A stretch of DNA of 52,643 nt from an uncultured Geobacteraceae bacterium (GTDB lineage: Bacteria > Desulfobacterota > Desulfuromonadia > Desulfuromonadales > Geopsychrobacteraceae), in contig CALFFB010000029.1 of assembly GCA_937958075.1 (NCBI GenBank), forward strand, positions 1-52,643, written 5' to 3'. Position numbers and translations under genes: made by a program. Below, piece after piece: positions 41,462-47,848 of this stretch; position 1 is the first letter of the stretch; each line of letters starts with the position of its first letter. Below the pieces are notes generated by a model, which was given only the letters and a program-made list of their open reading frames with translations, made no database searches and was not told where the DNA came from.

Positions 41462-44113
41462 ATGGCCGGAAATTCATTTCACAGTTTGAAGAACCTGCAG
41501 GTCGGCGACCGGAGCTACTGTTTTCACAGTCTCAAGGCGGCAGCCGAGTCCGGTTTAAAAGGGGTGGAGCGACTTCCCTTTACCCTGAAAATATTGCTGG
41601 AAAATATGCTCCGGCACGAAGACGACCAGACCGTGAAGCGTCAGGATATTGAAATGCTGGTGGCGGCGAACAGCCCTGGTGGTGAGGCCGGGGAGTTGGC
41701 CTACCGGCCGGCACGGGTGCTGATGCAGGATTTTACCGGTGTGCCGGCCATTGTTGATCTCGCTGCCATGCGTGATGCCGTTGCTCGCAACGGAGGGAAT
41801 CCGGCGTCCATTAATCCCCAGATACCGGTCGATCTGGTCATTGACCACTCGGTTATGGTCGACCACTATGGTGACACGGGTGCCTACAGGACCAATGTTG
41901 AAAAGGAGATGGAGCGCAACCGCGAGCGCTATGCTTTTTTACGCTGGGGGCAGAAGGCGTTTGACAACTTCCGGGTTGTCCCACCGGGAACCGGAATCTG
42001 CCACCAGGTGAATCTTGAATATCTGGCCCAGGGGGTATGGAGCGAGGAGAAGGATGGCCAATGGTGGGCTTATCCCGATACCCTGGTTGGGACGGACAGC
42101 CACACCACCATGATCAACGGGCTTGGCGTTCTCGGTTGGGGGGTCGGAGGTATCGAGGCGGAAGCCGCCATGCTCGGCCAACCCATTTCCATGCTGGTGC
42201 CTGAGGTTGTCGGTTTCCGCCTGACAGGCAAGCTGGCCGAAGGGGTCACCGCCACCGACCTGGTGCTGACAGTGACCCAGATGCTGCGCCGGCACGGTGT
42301 TGTCGGCAAGTTTGTTGAGTTTTTCGGTTCCGGGCTGTCACAGTTGCCCCTGGCGGATCGTGCAACGATCGGGAACATGTCGCCGGAATATGGAGCGACC
42401 TGCGGCTTCTTCCCGGTGGATCAGGTGACCCTCGATTATCTGGCCCTGACCGGTCGCAGCGAGCAGACCATCTCCCTGGTCGAAGCCTACTGCAAGGAAC
42501 AGGGGTTGTGGCGGACAGATGACCTGCCCGATCCCCAGTACAGCACGGTCCTGGAACTTGATCTGGCCAGTGTGCGCCCGAGTCTGGCCGGGCCGAAGAG
42601 GCCTCAGGACCGGGTTCTTCTGGAAGAGATGCGCACCGCGACGGAAGCAGTGCTCCCCGCTGAAAACAAAGCCGGAGCGCCCATCCCCGGTACCCGCGAT
42701 CAGCTGCGTCACGGGGATGTGGTGATCGCGGCCATCACCTCCTGCACCAACACCTCCAATCCGGCGGTGATGATGGCGGCCGGGCTGGTGGCGAAAAAGG
42801 CGGTGGCAAAGGGGTTACGCCAGAAGCCCTGGGTCAAGACCTCCCTGGCCCCCGGCTCCAAGGTGGTCACCAGTTACCTGGCCCAGGCCGGCTTGCAGGA
42901 CTATCTGGATAAACTGGGTTTCAATGTCGTCGGTTACGGCTGCACCACCTGTATCGGCAACTCCGGACCGCTGCGGGGACCCATCGCTGATGCCATTGAG
43001 GCCGGTGACCTGACCGTCAGTTCGGTGCTGTCCGGCAACCGTAATTTCGAAGGGCGGATCCACGCCCAGACCAAGGCCAACTGGCTGGCTTCCCCGCCGT
43101 TGGTGGTGGCCTTTGCCCTGGCCGGAACCACCCGTATTGATCTGACGACGGAACCCATCGGCAGCGATCCCTCCGGTCAACCGGTGTTCCTCAAGGATAT
43201 CTGGCCGAGTAATGCGGAAGTCGCGGAGATGGTCGCCCTGGTCAACGCGCGCATGTTCCAGAAGGAATATGCCGAAGTTTTCAGTGGCGATGACAGCTGG
43301 CGGCAACTGCCGGTTCCCGAGGGGCTGACCTACGCATGGGATCCCGACTCCACCTATATCCGCCTGCCCGCCTTCTTCGAGACACTGCAGGCGACGGACA
43401 GCTATCCGGGAATTATCGGTGCGCGCCTGCTGGCCCTGCTCGGAGATACCATTACCACCGACCATATTTCACCGGCCGGGGCCATCAAGGCCAGCAGTCC
43501 GGCGGGTGTCTACCTGGAGGAGCACGGCGTGACCGAGGCCGATTTCAACTCCTACGGTTCGCGGCGCGGCAATCCGGAAGTGATGGTCCGTGGCACCTTT
43601 GCCAATATCCGTCTGCGCAACAAAATGCTCCCCGGCAGTGAGGGCGGGGTGACCAGGCACTACCCGTCGGGCGATGAGCTCAGCATCTATGATGCGTCCA
43701 GGCGTTACCTCAAGGATGGCGTACCCCTGATGATTATCGCCGGCAAGGAATACGGCACCGGTTCCAGCCGCGACTGGGCGGCCAAGGGGACCCTGCTGCT
43801 CGGCGTCAAGGCGGTACTGGCGGAGAGTTATGAGCGGATTCATCGCTCCAATCTGGTGGGCATGGGGGTCCTGCCCCTGCAATTTGTTGATGGGGAGAAC
43901 GCCGAGTCCCTGGCGCTGGATGGCAGTGAAACCTTCAACCTCCCTTACCAGGGGAAACTGAAAGCCAAACAGACCCTGCCCCTGGAAATTGTCCGGGCCG
44001 ATGGCCGGAAACAGAGCCTTGAGGTTCTGTGCCGGATCGACACGGATCAGGAGATCGTGTTTTTCCAGAGCGGCGGCATTCTCCACCACGTGTTGCTGCA
44101 GTTGATGGCATAG
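41462..44113 (+). CDS. acnA: Aconitate hydratase AcnA
   Basis: [4Fe-4S] enzyme that interconverts citrate and isocitrate. The ATG at 41462 follows AAGGAG and gives 883 residues; the open frame runs back into phoR but that part is a shadow. Family blocks include GVPAIVDLAAMRDA, DLVIDHSVMVDHYG, VGTDSHTTMINGLGVLGWGVGG, the cluster cysteines in TSCTNTSNPAVM and GYGCTTCIGNSGP, and the swivel domain GKEYGTGSSRDWAAKG. It is the AcnA/IRP1 type rather than AcnB. The 178-bp gap from phoR holds no gene. Confidence 0.97.
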   Translation: MAGNSFHSLKNLQVGDRSYCFHSLKAAAESGLKGVERLPFTLKILLENMLRHEDDQTVKRQDIEMLVAANSPGGEAGELAYRPARVLMQDFTGVPAIVDLAAMRDAVARNGGNPASINPQIPVDLVIDHSVMVDHYGDTGAYRTNVEKEMERNRERYAFLRWGQKAFDNFRVVPPGTGICHQVNLEYLAQGVWSEEKDGQWWAYPDTLVGTDSHTTMINGLGVLGWGVGGIEAEAAMLGQPISMLVPEVVGFRLTGKLAEGVTATDLVLTVTQMLRRHGVVGKFVEFFGSGLSQLPLADRATIGNMSPEYGATCGFFPVDQVTLDYLALTGRSEQTISLVEAYCKEQGLWRTDDLPDPQYSTVLELDLASVRPSLAGPKRPQDRVLLEEMRTATEAVLPAENKAGAPIPGTRDQLRHGDVVIAAITSCTNTSNPAVMMAAGLVAKKAVAKGLRQKPWVKTSLAPGSKVVTSYLAQAGLQDYLDKLGFNVVGYGCTTCIGNSGPLRGPIADAIEAGDLTVSSVLSGNRNFEGRIHAQTKANWLASPPLVVAFALAGTTRIDLTTEPIGSDPSGQPVFLKDIWPSNAEVAEMVALVNARMFQKEYAEVFSGDDSWRQLPVPEGLTYAWDPDSTYIRLPAFFETLQATDSYPGIIGARLLALLGDTITTDHISPAGAIKASSPAGVYLEEHGVTEADFNSYGSRRGNPEVMVRGTFANIRLRNKMLPGSEGGVTRHYPSGDELSIYDASRRYLKDGVPLMIIAGKEYGTGSSRDWAAKGTLLLGVKAVLAESYERIHRSNLVGMGVLPLQFVDGENAESLALDGSETFNLPYQGKLKAKQTLPLEIVRADGRKQSLEVLCRIDTDQEIVFFQSGGILHHVLLQLMA

Positions 44114-44150
44114 CCTCTTGTCCTGAAGCCGGTCGCATCAGGATGCTGCT

Positions 44151-44184
44151 AAAAAGCCGTTCGGGATAACCCGGACGGCTTTTT
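44151..44184. terminator. Bidirectional terminator between acnA and trmO
   Basis: A 15-bp stem with AAAAA/TTTTT ends (44151-44165 with 44170-44184, loop ATAA, one G-T position) lies between the converging genes and should work in both directions. Confidence 0.9.
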
Positions 44185-44194
44185 GTCTGGTTGT

Positions 44195-44908
44195 TTAGCA
44201 GGATATCAGCTCGATATCGATAACTATCAGGGTGTTCTCCTCAACGTGCCAGCGGATGTTGTACCGGTCAAGACGACAACCATATTGATGATGATCAGAG
44301 AGCCCCTGTCTGTACGCCGGTCGTGGGTCGAGGCGCAAGGTGTCACGGATCAGTCCTTCAAGCTCTGGCGTTTGCCGACTGAAATCCTGGAGTCGGCGCC
44401 GTGCCGTTTTCGAAAACGCGATGGTCAGCTGCTGCCCCGGTGCGTCAGGGGCAAAACCGCCCGCGGCCTGGGGCAGGCTGTCAGCATAGGGAATGTAGGG
44501 TTTGATGTCGATAATCGGGGTGCCGTCGATAAGATCAGCCCCTTCAACCTCCAGCCACACCGCCCCGTCGGAAGCCTGAACCGAGCGCAGCCGTACCGCT
44601 GACAGACCCACCGGATTAGGACGAAAGGGGGAGCGTGAGGCCAGTACTCCGACCCGCTGGTTACCCCCCAAACGCGGCGGTCGCACCGTCGGGTGCCACC
44701 CTTGACCAAGGTGCTGGTGGAAGATAAATATCAGCCAGATATGACTGAAGGTGTCGAGCTCACGGACCATGTCGGCCCGGGCAAAGTCCGGTAACAGCTC
44801 GATTCGGGCCGTTACCGTCGGGGCCAGGCCGGGCTGGCGCGGGGTGGCAAACTTCTCCCTGAAGGGGGAACGGACGACGGCGATGGGGGTAAAGGTGACA
44901 TTGTTCAT
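44195..44908 (-). CDS. trmO: tRNA (N6-threonylcarbamoyladenosine37-N6)-methyltransferase TrmO
   Basis: SAM-dependent enzyme that methylates t6A at position 37 of some tRNAs. The 237-residue protein has FTPIAVVRSPFREKFATPRQ at the start, the LPDFARADMVRELDTFSHIWLI block and the family signature SRSPFRPNPVGLSAVRL. A C-terminal domain (LIRDTLRLDPRPAYR) follows. Its ATG overlaps the stop codon of the EamA gene by 4 bp, so the two are coupled. Confidence 0.93.
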   Translation of the reverse strand: MNNVTFTPIAVVRSPFREKFATPRQPGLAPTVTARIELLPDFARADMVRELDTFSHIWLIFIFHQHLGQGWHPTVRPPRLGGNQRVGVLASRSPFRPNPVGLSAVRLRSVQASDGAVWLEVEGADLIDGTPIIDIKPYIPYADSLPQAAGGFAPDAPGQQLTIAFSKTARRRLQDFSRQTPELEGLIRDTLRLDPRPAYRQGLSDHHQYGCRLDRYNIRWHVEENTLIVIDIELISC

Positions 44909-45828
44909 GCTTGTTGAATGCCGGGCACAGGGGCACTGACGGGCTTTTTGCGGCTGCTGATCCAGACGCCGAAAAAGACGAGAATGCAGGCCAGCAGTTG
45001 CGACAGATTCAGCTTATCCCCGAGTATCACCATCCCCATGACAACGGCAAAGACCGGCACCAGATTGATGTAGCCCCCCGCCCGGTTGGCGGGCACGCGA
45101 CTCACACCAAAGTTATAACAGAGATAGGCAAGGCAGCTGATGGCCACACCAAGGTAGATCACGGCCAGCGCCGGCACCGTTTCCCAACCGGTCGGCCAGC
45201 CGATGCTGGGATGGAACAGGAAAGGAAGAAAAAACAGACTGCCTAAAAAGGCCTGAAATGCCGTCAGAAACAGGGGTGGATAGTTGCTGGTCAGGTGTTT
45301 CAGGGCAATGGTATAGCCGGCAGCGCAGAGCATGGCCAGAAATTCCAGAAAATTCCCGAGCAGGGGATTGGGAGCGTTGTCGCTGCTGTCACCAGCCAGG
45401 CTCAGCCAGCAGACGCCGACAATGGCAACGACGAAGCCGAAAAGGGTCTGTCCCTGAATCTGCTCTTTGAGCAAACTCCAGGCCATGACCGCTACCAGCA
45501 AGGGCATGATGGCCGCGACCATCCCCGCCTGGGAGGCGCTGGTCAGTTCCAGGGCCCTGGATTCCAGAAGAAAATAAAAGCAGGGCTCACAAATGGCCAT
45601 GATCAGCAGGTATTTGATGTCGCGCCGGCGCCAGTTGAGTTTACGGAACGAAGGGATAAAGATGGCAAAACACAGGGACGCGATCAGCATGCGGCCGAAA
45701 ACCACCTGCAAGGGATGATAGCCCTGCAGGGCAATTTTCATGGCGACAAATGAACTGCCCCAGAGGAGCATGGCCATGACCAGGCTGACGGTCGGCAACC
45801 AGCGGGTTTGGTATTGCTTCACGGGCAC
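44905..45828 (-). CDS. EamA/DMT family transporter
   Basis: Inner-membrane permease of the drug/metabolite transporter superfamily. The 307-residue protein has about ten hydrophobic helices in two EamA repeats. The first begins VSLVMAMLLWGSSFVAMKIAL and the second ends NLVPVFAVVMGMVILGDKLNL, followed by a basic tail. Substrate unknown; relatives export amino acids or metabolites. It is upstream of and overlapping trmO. The gap of 165 bp to the next gene is empty. Confidence 0.88.
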   Translation of the reverse strand: MPVKQYQTRWLPTVSLVMAMLLWGSSFVAMKIALQGYHPLQVVFGRMLIASLCFAIFIPSFRKLNWRRRDIKYLLIMAICEPCFYFLLESRALELTSASQAGMVAAIMPLLVAVMAWSLLKEQIQGQTLFGFVVAIVGVCWLSLAGDSSDNAPNPLLGNFLEFLAMLCAAGYTIALKHLTSNYPPLFLTAFQAFLGSLFFLPFLFHPSIGWPTGWETVPALAVIYLGVAISCLAYLCYNFGVSRVPANRAGGYINLVPVFAVVMGMVILGDKLNLSQLLACILVFFGVWISSRKKPVSAPVPGIQQA

Positions 45829-45993
45829 AGCTCCATGGAAAGATTACGACGAAAGATAATTCCCACCACCACATCTTTCCAGCAAAAAGTGAAACACCCG
45901 CTCAGATGCTGACGTCTCAAGGGGCAGCAGAAACGGTGGCAAGGCTTCTGTAGGGAGTGAGGTCTTGAAAAGATAGATGCTGGGGGCCGCAGG

Positions 45994-46392
45994 TTACACC
46001 AGAATATCCCTGTCCTTGAGGCGTGCCCGGACCAGAAGGCCGCTGATGACGACCCGGGTGTCCGGCGATGTGAGGATCTTTCCCAGGTTTTCCTCGAATT
46101 CTTCAGCGTCCTTGCTTTTGAATTCGTTACTGTTCTGTTCATCATAAAGCATGGCCGGATAAAGTTTGACGTCGTGAATCAGGCGCAGAATACGATGTTT
46201 GTAATTCATGGAGGGCATGGCGACAAAGACGTCATAATTGAAAACGGTGCTGCTCTGTTTGCGTACAATTTTCAGATTCAGCAACCCCTTGGTTATTTCC
46301 GCCAGAACCGCCCCCTGCTCTTCCAGAATTTCATGGGGAGCCCGTACATTTGAAACATCGATCAATTCTCCCCACAGATTTTTTACAGACAT
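45994..46392 (-). CDS. Unknown 132-residue protein under c-di-GMP riboswitch control
   Basis: Not recognised. The start is the ATG at 46392 with AGGGAG upstream; a longer frame to 46440 runs into the terminator hairpin and is excluded. The 132-residue protein is soluble, without signal peptide, membrane helix or obvious motif. It has mixed hydrophobic and charged blocks (LWGELIDVSNVRAPHEILEE, YDVFVAMPSMNYKHRILRL, SPDTRVVISGLLVRARLKDR). The upstream aptamer and terminator indicate c-di-GMP-dependent expression, so a role in surface behaviour, motility or extracellular structures is possible. It stands apart from the EamA gene. Confidence 0.75.
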   Translation of the reverse strand: MSVKNLWGELIDVSNVRAPHEILEEQGAVLAEITKGLLNLKIVRKQSSTVFNYDVFVAMPSMNYKHRILRLIHDVKLYPAMLYDEQNSNEFKSKDAEEFEENLGKILTSPDTRVVISGLLVRARLKDRDILV

Positions 46393-46408
46393 GCCGACTC
46401 CCTGAACG

Positions 46409-46451
46409 AAAAAGCCTCTCTTGTGTGGGTCAACCGCCACCGAAGAGAGGC
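46409..46451 (-). terminator. Riboswitch expression-platform terminator
   Basis: Minus-strand arms GCCTCTCTT (46451-46443) and AAGAGAGGC (46422-46414) close a hairpin followed by five T (46413-46409). It lies directly between the aptamer and the ribosome site of the unknown gene, the layout of a transcriptional riboswitch. Confidence 0.85.
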
Positions 46452-46460
46452 CTGTCTTGT

Positions 46461-46535
46461 CTTCGGCAGCCCGGCTATCCCCGTGGGACCCGTGGTTTTG
46501 CGTCCCCGGATTGCTCCGGGTTTGCCTTTGTCGAA
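46461..46535 (-). promoter_or_regulatory. Cyclic-di-GMP-I (GEMM-I) riboswitch aptamer
   Basis: The minus strand reads AAAGGCAAACC, then a CCGGA-GCAA-TCCGG hairpin with a GNRA tetraloop, then GGGACGCAAAACCACGGG, and finally GGGGATAGCCGGGCTGCCG. These are the ordered conserved elements of GEMM-I. The base aligned with position 20 of the Vc2 aptamer is G, which favours c-di-GMP over 3',3'-cGAMP. Confidence 0.93.
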
Positions 46536-46552
46536 AAGAGGAAACGATAAAG

Positions 46553-46581
46553 ATGCTAGGGCTTTAATGTGTACAAGTCAA
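46553..46581 (-). promoter_or_regulatory. Promoter of the riboswitch transcript
   Basis: Minus-strand TTGACT (46581-46576), a 17-bp spacer and TAGCAT (46558-46553) place the start near 46546, just before the aptamer. Confidence 0.65.
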
Positions 46582-46808
46582 GGGTCTATCACACCTGCGG
46601 CCGGCACATCCCGGGTCTGACATGGGGTAACGACGGCTTGCAACGCAGGTTGATTTCATCAATCTACGTTGAGAACAGATAAATTATGAGCATTATCGGT
46701 AGTTTAAATTGGAAGACCGAAGTCTGATCAACTTATATTGATAACAGGCAACAGATCAGGATTTGTAAAAAGCCTTTTCATTCGGGTGGTTGCTGTTTTT
46801 TTATTGGC

Positions 46809-46823
46809 TGGCATCAGATTTGC
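46809..46823 (+). promoter_or_regulatory. Probable sigma-54 promoter for the receiver/cheW/mcp genes
   Basis: TGGCATCAGATTTGC fits the -24/-12 pattern (TGGCA and TTGC), with GG and GC exactly 12 bp apart. Transcription would begin near 46835, about 73 bp before the first gene. The leader contains a GCCC-TTAA-GGGC type small hairpin. The rest of the 46582-46907 gap shows no gene. Confidence 0.65.
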
Positions 46824-46907
46824 GACAATTTACCCAACACGTTGCTCATGGGTTTGCAACCTGCAGCACGCCCTTAACGGGCGCATCCATCGGTCAAGGT
46901 TGAAAAA

Positions 46908-47315
46908 ATGGAAAAAACAATATTACTTTACGAGCCACACAACGAACGTGTTGCTCATCTGGTTTTTTTGCTCAATCTGGCGGATATCCGCTGTACCCAG
47001 GCGCGCTCAGTCGAGGAAACCCTCAACTGGCTGACGGCAGCGAGATTACAGATCGTCAGTTTTGATCTGATGATGATCGGGTCTCTGGTAGAGACGGACG
47101 CTGAGCGGCAGCTGCTGGAAACCCTGAGCTCTTCTGAACGGCCTCTTGTTTACCTGCAGGCCGGTGACGAGCCGGTACCGCCGGCGATACGGGAAAAAGC
47201 CATGGTCTGCCGCTCCGATGATCTGCTGCATTGCCTGACGGCCTGCCTCGAACACCACACGTCCCCCACAACTATGGAGAATAGCGATGACAACCGCCGC
47301 GCTGCTGCCCGCTGA
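46908..47315 (+). CDS. Divergent receiver-domain protein
   Basis: 135-residue protein that matches the receiver fold weakly. The phosphoacceptor region LQIVSFDLMMIG aligns with the typical LDLMMPG and keeps Asp53. The N-terminal acidic pair is reduced to Glu9 (ILLYEPHNER) and the usual Lys-Pro near the C-terminus is not seen. It may bind its partner without normal phosphorylation. It precedes cheW, overlapping it by 29 bp, so it is probably an adaptor or regulator of the same receptor system. Confidence 0.7.
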   Translation: MEKTILLYEPHNERVAHLVFLLNLADIRCTQARSVEETLNWLTAARLQIVSFDLMMIGSLVETDAERQLLETLSSSERPLVYLQAGDEPVPPAIREKAMVCRSDDLLHCLTACLEHHTSPTTMENSDDNRRAAAR

Positions 47316-47784
47316 AGGCGCCCCCCTGGAGCAGGATTTCATGGAGGGGATGTATCTCACCTTCGACCTGGCCAATGAAGGTTACGGCCTTGAAATTCGT
47401 CACGTCACGGAAATTATCGGAATTCAGGAGATTACTGCCGTGCCCGATCTGCCCCCTTACATGATCGGGGTATTGAACCTGCGCGGCAAGATTATTCCGG
47501 TCATCGATGTCCGCTTGCGTTTTCATCTGCCCCGCCGCGATTACGACGAAAGAACCTGTATTGTGGTGGTCCACGTCAATGATGACACCATGGGGCTTGT
47601 TGTTGACAAAGTCAGTGAAGTAATAGATATTCCCCAGTCAGAGATTGAACCGGCACCGGCAACGGGTCGCAAGGCGAAGCACTATATCCGCGCCATGGGA
47701 AAAATCGGTCAGCAGGTTAAATTGCTGCTCGATATCGAGGCCCTTATGGGTGACGAGGAGGTCCCGGAAATGGTACCGGCTTGA
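47287..47784 (+). CDS. cheW: Chemotaxis coupling protein CheW
   Basis: Scaffold that links chemoreceptors to the CheA kinase. The 165-residue protein has the CheW core (MYLTFDLANEGYGLEIRHVTEI, ITAVPDLPPYMIGVLNLRG, KIIPVIDVRLRF) and a C-terminal ILLDIEAL-type strand (KLLLDIEALMG). The ATG at 47287 has GGAGA upstream and lies within the end of the receiver-like gene. The receptor gene follows by 64 bp. No cheA is present in the window. Confidence 0.95.
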   Translation: MTTAALLPAEGAPLEQDFMEGMYLTFDLANEGYGLEIRHVTEIIGIQEITAVPDLPPYMIGVLNLRGKIIPVIDVRLRFHLPRRDYDERTCIVVVHVNDDTMGLVVDKVSEVIDIPQSEIEPAPATGRKAKHYIRAMGKIGQQVKLLLDIEALMGDEEVPEMVPA

Positions 47785-47848
47785 CAGTCCTGTACGGCTT
47801 TTGATGCATCACCTGTTATGAGATTACCCCGCAACAAGGAGATTGACC

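Noticed and set aside
46393..46440. Upstream extension of the riboswitch-controlled gene
   Set aside because: Would be encoded within the terminator hairpin; the ATG at 46392 has its own ribosome site.
46738..47034. 98-codon plus-strand frame before the receiver-like gene
   Set aside because: Overlaps the probable sigma-54 promoter and the receiver-like gene in another frame; no family resemblance.
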